A DNA stretch of 64,000 nt from Oscillatoria nigro-viridis PCC 7112 (GTDB lineage: Bacteria; Cyanobacteriota; Cyanobacteriia; Cyanobacteriales; Microcoleaceae). The first letter of the stretch is position 1. The number at the start of each line of letters is the position of its first letter. The notes below the pieces were generated by a model. The model saw only the letters and a program-made list of their open reading frames with translations, searched no databases and had not been told where the DNA came from. Of the stretch, positions 18,495-27,524 are shown one piece after another. Made by a program: the position numbers and the translations under genes. The DNA lies in NCBI RefSeq assembly GCF_000317475.1, contig NC_019729.1, positions 820,501 to 884,500 of the forward strand, in the 5' to 3' direction.

Positions 18495-18554
18495 GCGTGA
18501 ATTTAACTCAAGTGTTATAATTGGGTATTCCCGATCGCAAAGGCGATATTACCC

Positions 18555-18896
18555 ATGCTTCTCCAAGAACTAGAAACACAACTCCTGGCCTTAACTCCGA
18601 CTGAGAAAGCTGAAGCCATCCGGCTTTTAACCCAAAGTTTAAACAATAGCTGGCCAGGAATTACCAAAACTCCCGACGTGTGCGGCGGCGATGCTTGCAT
18701 TGCCAAAACTAGACTTCCGGTTTGGCTGTTCGTGAGTTTGCGCCGTCAAGGTTCAAGCGATGCTGAACTTCTACAATTTTATCCCCAGTTGAATGCTGCA
18801 AACTTAGTAAATGTCTGGACTTATGCTGAGGCTAACTCCGAAGAAATTGAAACAGCACTCCGAGAAGAAGCAGCAGCAATGATGCAGGAAGTATAA
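18555..18896 (+). CDS. DUF433 protein, probable antitoxin
   Basis: A 113-residue protein. The N-terminal part (about 1-35) is a helical dimer-like segment. It is followed by a DUF433 domain with the signature TPDVCGGDACIAKTRLPVWLFVSLRRQGSSDAELLQFYPQL, a winged-helix-type fold often paired with PIN-like toxins. Only three bases separate it from the DUF5615 gene, so they form an operon. By position and family it should be the antitoxin and autoregulator. Confidence 0.85.
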   Translation: MLLQELETQLLALTPTEKAEAIRLLTQSLNNSWPGITKTPDVCGGDACIAKTRLPVWLFVSLRRQGSSDAELLQFYPQLNAANLVNVWTYAEANSEEIETALREEAAAMMQEV

Positions 18897-18899
18897 TTT

Positions 18900-19232
18900 A
18901 TGGCACGTCTCTATGCAGATGAACAGTTCCCGTTTCCTATTGTGGCATTGCTGCGAAATTTAGGTCACGATGCCCTGACTATTCAAGAGGCAGGAAATGC
19001 CGGAGATGATGACCCCGAAGTATTAGCCTTTGCTGTGAATAACGATCGGGCGGTTATGACGCAAAATCGGAGGCATTTCATTCGCTTGCACGCTCAACAA
19101 CCAAATCATGCTGGTATTATCGTCTGTACAGACGATAAAAATCTAGAAAGGTTGGCGACACGCATCAATGATGCTATTGCTGGTGAAGAAACTTTGAGAG
19201 GTAAATTGATTCGTGTCAACCGTCCGCAGTAA
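18900..19232 (+). CDS. DUF5615 PIN-like protein, probable toxin
   Basis: A 110-residue DUF5615 (Mut7-C/PIN-like) protein. It starts ARLYADEQFPFPIVALLRNLGHD, where the aspartate-glutamate pair is the first acidic site. Further acidic residues follow in GDDDPEVLAFAVNNDRAVMTQNRRHF and in HAGIIVCTDD. This matches the metal-dependent ribonuclease fold of VapC-like toxins. It sits directly behind the DUF433 gene; the pair is a common cyanobacterial toxin-antitoxin module. RNA target unknown. Confidence 0.85.
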   Translation: MARLYADEQFPFPIVALLRNLGHDALTIQEAGNAGDDDPEVLAFAVNNDRAVMTQNRRHFIRLHAQQPNHAGIIVCTDDKNLERLATRINDAIAGEETLRGKLIRVNRPQ

Positions 19233-19294
19233 GTACGCGCTACCGAAGCTATCTTCCCGCAGGGGTTCGCTGAAGGGTAGGAAATCGCCCTTTC

Positions 19295-19744
19295 TTAACC
19301 CTGTAATTGCCAATCCAATAACTCGCCATTACCAATTACTTCAGCTTGCCGCCCGTTATCTAGATAACTCAAAGAAATTTGCAAATAATTTTCTGGCTTG
19401 TACTGCAATCTTTCCGCCCATTCGATCGCCACAATTCCCAAATCCCTTTCTAACCCGTCCCAATAACTTTCTAAGTGCAAAGCCTCCACTTCTTCGGGTT
19501 CTAGTCGATACAAATCTAGATGATACAGCGGAATTTGTCCTCCAAAATACTCGTTAATCAGCGTGAAAGTAGGACTTTCGATCGAGTCCGAGATTTCTAA
19601 ACCTTCAGCGATACCTTGAACCAAGGTAGTTTTGCCCGCACCTAAATCTCCTTGTAATAAGATTACAGTGCCGGGGGGGAGCGATCGACCTAACGCAGCA
19701 CCAAACTTGCGCGTAGCCTCAGAATCGGGAAGCAAAGTTTTCAT
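19295..19744 (-). CDS. tsaE: tRNA threonylcarbamoyladenosine synthesis ATPase TsaE
   Basis: A 149-residue P-loop protein: Walker A is LLQGDLGAGKTTLVQGIAEGL (about 30-50), followed by ESPTFTLINEY and LYHLDLYRLEPEEVEALHLESYW, both signatures of TsaE. It works with TsaB and TsaD to make t6A37 on ANN-decoding tRNAs. Its start at 19744 is clear. It converges on the toxin gene and lies 120 bases downstream of the YvcK-family gene, from which it is separated by heptamer repeats. Confidence 0.95.
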   Translation of the reverse strand: MKTLLPDSEATRKFGAALGRSLPPGTVILLQGDLGAGKTTLVQGIAEGLEISDSIESPTFTLINEYFGGQIPLYHLDLYRLEPEEVEALHLESYWDGLERDLGIVAIEWAERLQYKPENYLQISLSYLDNGRQAEVIGNGELLDWQLQG

Positions 19745-19833
19745 GTCAATAATTCGTCATTAGTCATTTGTTATTTGTGATTTGTTATTTGTTACTCGCT
19801 GGCGGCTGCCAATAACCAATAACTAATAATATT

Positions 19834-19860
19834 AGTCAACAGTCAACAGTCAACAGTCAG
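19834..19860. repeat. AGTCAAC heptamer array
   Basis: Four consecutive heptamers (AGTCAAC three times, then AGTCAG) just below the stop of the YvcK-family gene. Related AGTCATT-type runs lie at about 21345-21400. Heptamer arrays of this kind are a recurring feature of this genome. Confidence 0.7.
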
Positions 19861-19864
19861 CAGC

Positions 19865-21265
19865 TTAAATGTTGTGCGCGCGGCCGTACCAACGCAGCAA
19901 CATCCCCGCCAGCCTTTGCGAATTGTGGCGAATTAAACCCGTATTTTCATCTTCATCCATGACATTGGCGATGACAACTCGCCGCCCCAATTGCGTTACG
20001 GCTTCTCGATCGAGCACAACCGGATAAGAATTCTCCTGAGAATAGCGGATCAAAGCCTTTGCAGAAGGGACTTTTCCTTGAACTACTACAGCATCGAACA
20101 GCGGCCTGCCGCAAGCGCGGTCGATCGCCCGAATGTGGTCTGCAACGCTGTATCCGTCTGTTTCCCCCGGCTGAGTCATAATATTGCACACATAAATACG
20201 CGGAACTTCGCTGTTGGCGATCGCATCAGCAATTTCCGGCACCAACAAATTCGGAATGACACTCGTATAAAGACTCCCCGGCCCAATAATCATAAAATCC
20301 GCTTCCCGAAGTGCTTGGGCCACCTTGGGCAACGCCGGAGGATTAGCAGGAGTGCAGCCAATTTTGATGATTTTTCCGTTAGCTTTTGTAATGCTGGACT
20401 CCCCCTCAATCCTCCGGCCGTCAGCCAGTTCTGCCCACAAAGAAACGTCGCTCAGAGTAGCCGGCAGCACTTCTCCCCTAACTGCTAAAACTTTAGAACT
20501 CGCGGCGATCGCCTGTTCCAAATCTCCAGCAATATCGCTCATCGCCGTCAAAAACAAATTCCCAAAACTGTGACCCATCAAACCGTCACCTGCTTGAAAG
20601 CGATATTGAAATAACTCAGTCAATAACTTTTCCTCATCTGCCAAAGCCGCCAAACAATTGCGAATGTCTCCGGGCGGCAATACCCCAATTTCCCGGCGCA
20701 GCCGCCCGGAAGAACCGCCGTCATCCGCCACCGTGACAATAGCAGTGATTTTGGCACTGTAATCCTTCAATCCCCTGAGCAAATTAGAAAGACCGGTACC
20801 GCCCCCAATTGCCACAATTTTCGGGCCGCGGTGCAAGCGGCGGTGGTTGAGGAGTCGATCGACCAATTCCTCATTCCCTTCGGGCATCAGCACTTGAGTA
20901 ATAGAGTTCAAACTGCGAGTTTGCCCCCACAGAATTAACAAAATCCCGCCAGCAATCACGATCGGCCCCGACACGTAATTGGGAACAATTTCCGCAATCC
21001 ACGCCAAAAAATTTCTCAACAACTGCAATAAGAAGAAAATGGGAGTCATCCCAGTCCAAATTGCTAAACCCAAAGTGGCAAGTACCACGCCGCTGGCACT
21101 GATCAGCAACCACCGTTTCACTAACAGTCCGGGGGCTAACCACTTAAACCACTGGTGAACTCGCCCGTTCCGCAAAGAAGGGGGGTAAGGATTTCTGGAT
21201 AGGGCAAAAACCTGCTTGGCTTTAGCCAAGACACGGAGGGCTTTAGGAAGTGAACTAATTGACAT
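19865..21265 (-). CDS. YvcK/CofD-family gluconeogenesis factor
   Basis: A 466-residue protein. An N-terminal extension with two hydrophobic segments ([17 protein letters not shown] and a second near 75-110) is typical of cyanobacterial members. The CofD-like core starts at [42 protein letters not shown]. It continues with [26 protein letters not shown] and [16 protein letters not shown]. In Bacillus, YvcK is a UDP-sugar-binding regulator of cell-wall and carbon metabolism; the cyanobacterial role is less known. The gene is alone on the minus strand, divergent from the lipid ABC transporter genes. Confidence 0.9.
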   Translation of the reverse strand: MSISSLPKALRVLAKAKQVFALSRNPYPPSLRNGRVHQWFKWLAPGLLVKRWLLISASGVVLATLGLAIWTGMTPIFFLLQLLRNFLAWIAEIVPNYVSGPIVIAGGILLILWGQTRSLNSITQVLMPEGNEELVDRLLNHRRLHRGPKIVAIGGGTGLSNLLRGLKDYSAKITAIVTVADDGGSSGRLRREIGVLPPGDIRNCLAALADEEKLLTELFQYRFQAGDGLMGHSFGNLFLTAMSDIAGDLEQAIAASSKVLAVRGEVLPATLSDVSLWAELADGRRIEGESSITKANGKIIKIGCTPANPPALPKVAQALREADFMIIGPGSLYTSVIPNLLVPEIADAIANSEVPRIYVCNIMTQPGETDGYSVADHIRAIDRACGRPLFDAVVVQGKVPSAKALIRYSQENSYPVVLDREAVTQLGRRVVIANVMDEDENTGLIRHNSQRLAGMLLRWYGRAHNI

Positions 21266-21435
21266 GGTTAATTAGTCTTAAGGGTATTGGAACAGCTAGA
21301 GCTGACAAATTTAGAATACAAGAGAGTTTTGAGCTGGCAGTCAATTTTAGTTATTAGTCATTAATCATTAGTCAGGAGTCATTAGTCATTAGGTAGACTG
21401 AGGACTGAGGACTGATAACTTATTGATAACATTTT

Positions 21436-22218
21436 ATGGCTGAGCCACTAATCGAACTCAAGGGGGTAAGTAAGTCCTTCGGCCAGAACCCGATCCTCGA
21501 TCGAGTCGATCTGAGGATTTATCGGGGAGAGGCCCTGGCAATTATTGGCCCTTCCGGGACGGGGAAATCTACGATTCTGCGGATAATTGCGGGTTTGTTG
21601 GCCCCGGATGCCGGTGAGGTTTTTGTTCAGGGACAGCGCAGGGTCGGATGGGTGGACGACGTGGCAGATCCGATCGGAATTGGGATGGTGTTTCAGCAAG
21701 CGGCTTTGTTTGATTCGCTGACGGTGGAGGAGAATGTCGGTTTTTTACTTTACCAGCATTCTAAGCTGCCGCGCCGCCGCATTCGGGAATTGGTGGAGGA
21801 AAAGTTGGAGATGGTGGGTTTGCCGCGAATTGGCGAACGCTATCCGGCGCAGTTGTCTGGGGGAATGAGGAAGCGGGTAAGTTTTGCCCGCGCGATCATG
21901 GCGAATCCTGATAATGCTAGAGACAATCCAGAGGTTTTGCTGTACGACGAACCGACGGCGGGTTTAGATCCGATCGCTTCGACGGTAATTGAAGATTTAA
22001 TCAGAAACTTGCAGGCGGCCCAAGGTGTTTGCAGCACTTATGCGATCGTCACTCACCAAGACAGTACCATCCGCCGCACTGCCGATCGCATCGTATTTCT
22101 CTATCGAGGCAAAGTGCAGTGGGAGGGAACTGTCAGCGACATTGCATCGACAGATAATTTGTTAATTCAACAATTTTTTAGCGGCAGTGTTACTGGGCCA
22201 ATTCAAGTGATTGGATAG
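21436..22218 (+). CDS. ABC transporter ATPase, MlaF-like (lipid transport)
   Basis: A 260-residue ATP-binding subunit. Walker A is IIGPSGTGKST, the Q-loop is MVFQQAALFDSLTVEENV, the signature is LSGGMRKRVSFARAI, Walker B is VLLYDEPTAGLDPI and the switch histidine is in IVTHQD. LSGGMRKRV and the FDSLTVEENV segment are typical of MlaF/TGD3-type ATPases, which power lipid movement between membranes. The next gene encodes the MCE substrate-binding protein; the permease (MlaE/TGD1 type) is not in the window and is often elsewhere in cyanobacteria. Confidence 0.9.
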   Translation: MAEPLIELKGVSKSFGQNPILDRVDLRIYRGEALAIIGPSGTGKSTILRIIAGLLAPDAGEVFVQGQRRVGWVDDVADPIGIGMVFQQAALFDSLTVEENVGFLLYQHSKLPRRRIRELVEEKLEMVGLPRIGERYPAQLSGGMRKRVSFARAIMANPDNARDNPEVLLYDEPTAGLDPIASTVIEDLIRNLQAAQGVCSTYAIVTHQDSTIRRTADRIVFLYRGKVQWEGTVSDIASTDNLLIQQFFSGSVTGPIQVIG

Positions 22219-22304
22219 TCAGCCAATTTTAGATTTTAGATTTTAGATTTTAGATTGAAATGACTGCTGACTAATGACTGCTGACTAATGACTAAGGAGA
22301 AAAT

Positions 22305-23795
22305 ATGCGATCGCGAACTGTAAGAGAAGGTTCTGTCGGGTTCTTAATTTTAGTAGGAATCGGTTTATTTGGCGGCTTAGTGCTCTGGCTGCGGGGCGTG
22401 CAGGTAGGAAACCGCAGCTACAAATTCGCCGTAGAATTTGCCAGCGCCCAAGGAATGCAAATAGGTACGCCCATCAGGTATCGCGGGGTTGCCGTCGGTA
22501 AAATTACCGCCCTCAAACCGGGTTCCAACGGCGTAGACGTGACGCTGGAGATTGCCCCCGGTACTTTAGTGATTCCCAGGGATGTTACGATCGAAGCGAA
22601 TAAATCGGGTTTAATTGGCGAATCGTCGATCGACATTACCCCCAACTCGATTTTGCCAGAATCATTACTTACCGCCAATCCCGTGAGTGCCGAATGTCCC
22701 CCGGAAATTATCTGCCAAAATTCGCGCTTAAAAGGTCAAGCTGGAGTCACTATCGACGAACTAATTAAATCCACAGTCCGCCTAGCTAATTTTTACACTG
22801 ACCCCGCGCTGTTTAACAATATTAAATCCCTGGCAGAAAATACAGCAAAAACAGCTAAAGGTGCAGCTAAACTCACTCAAGATTTATCGACTTTAACTCA
22901 AACAGCCCAAACAGAAATAAAAACTTTAAATCAATCTGTCAGGGGAGACCTTGGCAGCTTAAATCAATCATTAAAAACGGAAATATCAAGTCTAAATCAA
23001 TCATTAAAGGGGGAAGCAAGCAGTTTAAATCAATCATTAAAGGGAGAAGCGACCAGTTTAAGTCAATCGCTCAAGACGGAAATCTCAGGAGTTGCCGCTG
23101 ATGTTTCTAAAGTAGCCGCTACGGCGGACACTTCCACAAAAGCCGTATCTGCATCTGCGATAAATTCTGCTAATTCAGTAACTCAAGCAGCCAATCAAAT
23201 TACATTAACAGCCAACCAACTCAATTCTTTAGTAACAACCAACCGCGCCAGTTTAGTCTCAACTCTGAATAACATCAATCAAAGCAGTCAGGAATTGCGG
23301 GTAGCTGTCAGCAGTTTGAGTCCGACAATTAATCGAATCAACCAAGGACAATTGCTGAACAATTTAGAAGTTTTATCAGCAAATGCGGCCCAAGCTTCGG
23401 GTAATTTGCGAGATTTATCCAGCCAGGTAAACAATCCCGCCACTTTGCTATTATTGCAGCAAACTCTAGATTCTGCACGAGCTACATTTCAGAACGTGCA
23501 GAAAATTACTTCCGACGTGGATGATTTGACAGGAGATCCGGCTTTCCGCAACAATATTCGCAGGTTGTTCAACGGATTGGGAGGCTTGTTGGGTTCGACA
23601 GAACAACTGCGACAGCAAGTTAAAGTGACTCAAACATTAGCTCCCCTTTCAGAGAAAGTAAATGCGAGTACACCTGCCAGAAATCAATCAGTAGATCCGG
23701 GATTTCCTCGCTTGCAAAAACAGCAAAAATTGCCTGTTATACCTTCTCAAACTGCCAGGTCAGCAGAACCAGTTGCTCCAGAGAATACCCCTTAA
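22305..23795 (+). CDS. MCE-domain lipid-binding protein, MlaD/TGD2-like
   Basis: A 496-residue protein with one N-terminal membrane anchor (GSVGFLILVGIGLFGGLVLWLRG) and an MCE domain at about 40-125, marked by GTPIRYRGVAVGKITAL, VTIEANKSGLIGESSIDITP. The rest is a long predicted helical region. Between 22923 and 23087 five 33-nucleotide tandem repeats encode an 11-residue unit of the form SLNQSLKxExS, a hendecad pattern suited to a coiled coil. MCE proteins form rings or tubes that shuttle lipids through the periplasm. It is 86 bases behind its ATPase, so one operon is likely. Confidence 0.9.
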   Translation: MRSRTVREGSVGFLILVGIGLFGGLVLWLRGVQVGNRSYKFAVEFASAQGMQIGTPIRYRGVAVGKITALKPGSNGVDVTLEIAPGTLVIPRDVTIEANKSGLIGESSIDITPNSILPESLLTANPVSAECPPEIICQNSRLKGQAGVTIDELIKSTVRLANFYTDPALFNNIKSLAENTAKTAKGAAKLTQDLSTLTQTAQTEIKTLNQSVRGDLGSLNQSLKTEISSLNQSLKGEASSLNQSLKGEATSLSQSLKTEISGVAADVSKVAATADTSTKAVSASAINSANSVTQAANQITLTANQLNSLVTTNRASLVSTLNNINQSSQELRVAVSSLSPTINRINQGQLLNNLEVLSANAAQASGNLRDLSSQVNNPATLLLLQQTLDSARATFQNVQKITSDVDDLTGDPAFRNNIRRLFNGLGGLLGSTEQLRQQVKVTQTLAPLSEKVNASTPARNQSVDPGFPRLQKQQKLPVIPSQTARSAEPVAPENTP

Positions 23796-23974
23796 AAGAG
23801 GGTATCATTGAATAACAGCCATTGCAAGATTCGCGACTTCCTCTAGTTAGTAAGGTGGGCAATACGCACTCCGATTACAGCTACTTAATAAGGTGGATCT
23901 TTCGCACCCGGCATTAAAGTTATTGTCCAAATCCTATTAAGAAAAAACTCTTTTTATCGAAACAAGTAAAACCA

Positions 23975-24751
23975 ATGACGCAAACATTCTCGAAATCGGC
24001 TGAAAGCAAAACCCAGTATACTGTAACTTGGGAAAAATTGCCAGATGACTTTAAATTACCCGACGATCCCGTGGAAAACATTGACCAACCACTTTTAGCC
24101 GCTGCCCTCCGAGAAGCCTTGGATCTCGCAGGATTTATCCTAGCTTCAATGCTAATAGCTTCCAATTTTGGACTCTGTGCCAAAGTTAACGACAAAACAG
24201 TAGTAAAAGCACCGGATTGGGTGTACGTTCCCTCGGTATTGCCAGCAGAACCAGGAGAAGTTCGCCGCAGTTATACGCGCAATGCTGAGGGAGAAGTCCC
24301 CGCTGTAGTAATGGAATTTTTATCGGATACTGACGGTAGTGAATATTCAAATAAACCGACATATCCTTACGGGAAATGGCGGTTTTATGAGCGGATTTTG
24401 CAAGTACCGATTTATGTAATTTTTGAACCTAAATCGGGAGTATTGGAAGTGTACAGACTCTCGAATTCTGGAGAATACGAACTGCAAGAACCGGATGCTA
24501 ATCAGCGATTCTGGATAGAATCAATGGGTTTATTTCTGGGGGTTTGGGAAGGTGAAAAATCTCAGAGAACGGGTTATTGGTTGCGCTGGTGGGATGAGAA
24601 TGGCAATTTGCTGCTGTGGGGTGCCGAACGGGTGGAACAGGAACGCCAGCGCGCCGAAGAGGAACGCCAGAGGGCCGAAGAGGAACGCCAGAGGGCCGAT
24701 CGACTAATGGCATACTTGAGAAGTCAGGGTATCGATCCTGATGGCATTTGA
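23975..24751 (+). CDS. Uma2-family (DUF820) putative nuclease
   Basis: A 258-residue Uma2 protein with the PD-(D/E)xK-like core: APDWVYVPSV, PAVVMEFLSD and YPYGKWRFYERILQVPIYVIFEP correspond to the usual D...E...YE segments. VEVYRL-type beta strands and WLRWWDENGNLL follow. The C-terminus is a charged helix of three ERQRAEE repeats ending in a short tail (LMAYLRSQGIDPDGI). Uma2 genes are greatly expanded in cyanobacteria; their role is unknown. It is directly followed by 37-bp tandem repeats. Confidence 0.87.
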   Translation: MTQTFSKSAESKTQYTVTWEKLPDDFKLPDDPVENIDQPLLAAALREALDLAGFILASMLIASNFGLCAKVNDKTVVKAPDWVYVPSVLPAEPGEVRRSYTRNAEGEVPAVVMEFLSDTDGSEYSNKPTYPYGKWRFYERILQVPIYVIFEPKSGVLEVYRLSNSGEYELQEPDANQRFWIESMGLFLGVWEGEKSQRTGYWLRWWDENGNLLLWGAERVEQERQRAEEERQRAEEERQRADRLMAYLRSQGIDPDGI

Positions 24752-24782
24752 AGCCCGAAAGGTCGATCGATTTTCGATTTTC

Positions 24783-24940
24783 GATTTTTGATTTTCGATT
24801 GAATAATTGGGAAGGGAGCGATTTTCGATTTTCGATTGAATAATTGGGAAGGGAGCGATTTTCGATTTTCGATTGAATAATTGGGAAGCGAGCGATTTTC
24901 GATTTTCGATTTTCGATTGAATAATTGGGAATCAAGGAGC
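24783..24940. repeat. 37-bp tandem repeats (LTRR type) built on GATTTTC heptamers
   Basis: Three exact-length 37-base units lie at 24783-24819, 24820-24856 and 24857-24893, and a fourth longer unit at 24894-24940 carries one extra heptamer. Each unit starts with GATTTTC heptamers and ends GAATAATTGGGAAGGGAGC or similar. Length 37 is that of the cyanobacterial long tandemly repeated repetitive sequences. There are no spacers, so it is not CRISPR. The 263-base gap to the next gene is otherwise empty. Confidence 0.82.
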
Positions 24941-25014
24941 CAGAGCGAGCGATTTTAGAGTTGAGATTCTCGATTTTATATTTTCGATTTTCGATTGGAA
25001 ATTAAGGAGCGGGG

Positions 25015-25602
25015 ATGACTGCAAAAACATTAGAAGAAAAATTAGATCGGCCGTTGCTATTTCCAGGGTTAACCTGGGAACAATTCAAAACCTTAGAACC
25101 GATGCTGGATATTCCAGGGGTGCGGCTGTCATTTTTAGATGGGATACTGGAGATTCAGAAAATTGCTGGAAGAAAACACGAAACAGCCAAGGGACGTATC
25201 GGTGCGTTGCTAGAAACTTACCTGATGGCGGCAGGAATGGATTTCACCCCTACGAAGTCTCTGACTTGAGAAAATGAATTGCGACTGGTAAAGTGTCAAG
25301 CAGACAAGTCTTACGAATTGGGTGCTGATAGAGAACGTCCAGATTTAGCGATCGAATGTGTCGTCACTAGCGGCGGAATTGATAAGCTAGAGGCTTACAA
25401 ACGGCTGCAAATCCCCGAAGTCTGGTTTTGGGAAAACAGCCGACTGTCTCTGTATGCTCTCAGACAGCAAGGATACGAAGAGATTGCAAATTCCCAATTG
25501 CTCCCAGAACTCGATATTGGTTTACTCGTCAGGTGTGTTAATATGCCGAGTCATGTTGAGGCAATTAAGGAATTCAAAAGGGCGATCGATGGGGATTTGT
25601 AG
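25015..25602 (+). pseudogene. Uma2-family gene interrupted by in-frame TGA
   Basis: ATG at 25015 (after AAGGAGCGGGG, a good ribosome site) opens a Uma2 frame: TWEQFKTLEPMLDIPGVRLSFLDGILEI and HETAKGRIGALLETYL. TGA stands at 25267-25269, yet the same frame continues with ENELRLVKCQADKSYELGADRERPDLAIECVVTSGG and KLEAYKRLQIPEVWFWENSRL to the stop at 25602. No base is gained or lost, so only one codon breaks a full-length protein of about 195 residues. The catalytic D (PDLAIE) and E residues lie after the stop. It is either a young pseudogene, a sequencing error, or a readthrough case. Confidence 0.8.
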
Positions 25603-25745
25603 TCAAAAATAGATAATACCAGAACCTAATTCTTGAATAAGTCGCGACTCTCAAGCACGAGATCGTTTTACATTTAATTAAATTAACCTACTTAGTTGCA
25701 GGAAACAAGTTTATAATATATATACAACTCACAGGAAGCACGACC

Positions 25746-26435
25746 ATGACAGCAGTCGTTCCCACCCTCAAAACTTCTGAAATCGTATACCCTAGCGCTG
25801 ATGGAGAACCAGTGGCAGAAACTTACGACCATCTTTACGCAATTTTAACTACTTTAGAAGTCTTAAAACAATACCTCGCAGACCGTCGAGCTACTGTTTT
25901 AGCAAACCAATTTTTATACTACGCTCAAGGTTTCCCAAAAGTCCGTGTAGCACCAGACGTGATGGTGATTTTTGATGTAGAACCTGGTGGCAGAGATAAT
26001 TACAAAATATGGGAAGAAGGGCAAGTGCCGAAAGTGATTTTTGAAATTACATCACCAGGTACAAAGTCGGAAGATCAAAATAATAAAAAAGATTTGTACG
26101 AGGGGATAGAAGTTCAGGAATATTGGTTGTTTGACCCTAGAGGTGAATGGATTCCCGAACAATTGCGGGGGTACCGACTGGGAGTAGAGGGGTATCAATT
26201 AATTAGAGATAATCGCAGCGAAGTATTGCAACTGCGGTTAGAAGTAGAGGGAAAACTCCTTGGGTTTTATCGGGAAGATAATGGAGATAAATTATTGATT
26301 CCCGATGAATTGGCTTCAGCTTTAAAAGCGGAACGGCAACGTGCTGAAGCGGAACGGCAACGTGCTGCTGAACTCGAATCTTTGCTAGCGCGGTATCGAG
26401 AGCAGTTTGGACAATTGCCACAAGATAATGGCTAA
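25746..26435 (+). CDS. Uma2-family (DUF820) putative nuclease
   Basis: A 229-residue protein with the standard Uma2 layout: YDHLYAILTTLEVLKQYL, FPKVRVAPDVMVIFDV (catalytic D), VPKVIFEITSPGT (catalytic E), DLYEGIEVQEYWLFDP and GYRLGVEGYQLI, followed by a helical tail of ERQRAEA repeats. It has its own leader, with an ACAGGAAGC ribosome site, and a strong terminator follows. Third Uma2 gene in a row here (23975, 25015, 25746), but the three are diverged and not recent tandem copies. Confidence 0.88.
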   Translation: MTAVVPTLKTSEIVYPSADGEPVAETYDHLYAILTTLEVLKQYLADRRATVLANQFLYYAQGFPKVRVAPDVMVIFDVEPGGRDNYKIWEEGQVPKVIFEITSPGTKSEDQNNKKDLYEGIEVQEYWLFDPRGEWIPEQLRGYRLGVEGYQLIRDNRSEVLQLRLEVEGKLLGFYREDNGDKLLIPDELASALKAERQRAEAERQRAAELESLLARYREQFGQLPQDNG

Positions 26436-26441
26436 AGAAAT

Positions 26442-26484
26442 AAAAGTGCGATCGCGCTTCACCAATTCGATCGCACTTTTATTT
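26442..26484 (+). terminator. Hairpin terminator after the Uma2 gene
   Basis: AAAAGTGCGATCG (26442-26454) pairs with CGATCGCACTTTT (26468-26480), followed by ATTT. The stem contains GCGATCGC. A good rho-independent terminator just 7 bases after the stop. Confidence 0.78.
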
Positions 26485-26575
26485 CTCAAGTAAATTGTTA
26501 GTTGAATAACGATCCGTCAGAGTCCGGGAAGATTAGAGGAGCAAGGGATTAGGGGATGCGTAAGTCCTGTATTAT

Positions 26576-27010
26576 TTACACTTCAGTGTATTCTTTGCCT
26601 TTTTGAGACTCTAACCAACGTTGATAAGCTTCCTTATCGCCTCTAAAGGAATCGACAGAAACTTGACGTTCTGGCATGGGTTTGAGGGGACCATCAATAG
26701 GGGAATATTGGCAATAGCAGATTACTACCATATCAAATTCACCGATCGGAATATCGGGAGTATAAGTCTCAACCCGCGCAACTTCCCAGTCACCTGTGCG
26801 GTAATGAGTGCTGTAACCGTGCCGAGTTGGATCGTGTTCTGCTTCCACACGAACAAACTCTGGGGGACGATAGCCAACTTCAGGAATTGGCCCGTCAGAA
26901 GAGTCAAAGTGTTCTGCCAAAATACGAGTCAATGATTGAGTGTGCTGTAGTTTTCTATCTTTCCACCCAGGAGTTCTCGGTTCTGCTCTGAAAATAATGT
27001 ATTTATGCAT
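26576..27010 (-). CDS. Hypothetical protein, second gene of a coupled pair
   Basis: A 144-residue soluble protein starting at ATG 27010 (MHKYIIFRAEPRTPGW). The longer frame to 27073 would overlap the upstream gene heavily and is not preferred. It has many aromatic and charged residues and no membrane segment; FDMVVICYCQYSPIDGPLKPMP is a recognisable hydrophobic strand. I know no family. Its start overlaps the stop of the gene at 27003-27230 (GATGCATAA), so the two are probably translationally coupled. Confidence 0.65.
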   Translation of the reverse strand: MHKYIIFRAEPRTPGWKDRKLQHTQSLTRILAEHFDSSDGPIPEVGYRPPEFVRVEAEHDPTRHGYSTHYRTGDWEVARVETYTPDIPIGEFDMVVICYCQYSPIDGPLKPMPERQVSVDSFRGDKEAYQRWLESQKGKEYTEV

Positions 27011-27230
27011 CGTCGTCCTCCCTTTGTGTGTCGTAGAATGATTTAGGAAACTCTGTTTTTCCTCGGAAAACACAATCGACTTCTAGACCATTTATATCAG
27101 TCTCCTCAATGTCAATTAGTTTCCAACCATATTTTCTTTGCATCTCATAGCAACAAGCTTCGTCTGCCGCTCCATGTCGAGACTTGTCTTCATCTGGATC
27201 GTAACGCAACCAGTTTGGATTATTTGGCAT
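27003..27230 (-). CDS. Hypothetical small acidic protein, first gene of a coupled pair
   Basis: A 75-residue protein (MPNNPNWLRYDPDEDKSRHGAADEACCYEMQRKYGW) with an acidic tail ending REDDDA. No family recognised. It overlaps the next gene by eight bases; such overlaps suggest one transcript and joint function, as in small two-gene accessory modules. A hairpin (27274-27310) lies just upstream. Confidence 0.6.
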   Translation of the reverse strand: MPNNPNWLRYDPDEDKSRHGAADEACCYEMQRKYGWKLIDIEETDINGLEVDCVFRGKTEFPKSFYDTQREDDDA

Positions 27231-27273
27231 AATTGTATTGTTCTCCGTGTTGGGTTGACAACATTGGAGAAGT

Positions 27274-27310
27274 CGCCCGGACGAAGTATTTCCGGTACTG
27301 CGTCCGGGCG
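27274..27310. repeat. Inverted repeat in the leader of the coupled pair
   Basis: CGCCCGGACG (27274-27283) and CGTCCGGGCG (27301-27310) are exactly complementary with a 17-base loop. It could be an operator, an attenuator or a small repeat. The surrounding 294-base gap (27231-27524) has no gene. Confidence 0.5.
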
Positions 27311-27524
27311 CGTCTTTGTAAAGTTATAGGATAATTGTTACAAGCTCTGCTCGCTTGTGAACCAGACAATTTGTTGAATTTGCTTGACAAATATCGGTTG
27401 ATGTGTAGGTAGTTTTAGCGAAAATTTTAAATTGGGAGGGGCGATCGTTTTGCGATCGAACTTGGGCATTCTAGAGATAGGTGCTTTGCGAGTGCCTGGA
27501 AAACAGCGAGGCCAAGAGTTAGCA

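Noticed and set aside
24783..24940. Possible CRISPR array from the regular 37-base repeats
   Set aside because: Units abut directly with no unique spacers and are built of heptamers; no cas gene is nearby.
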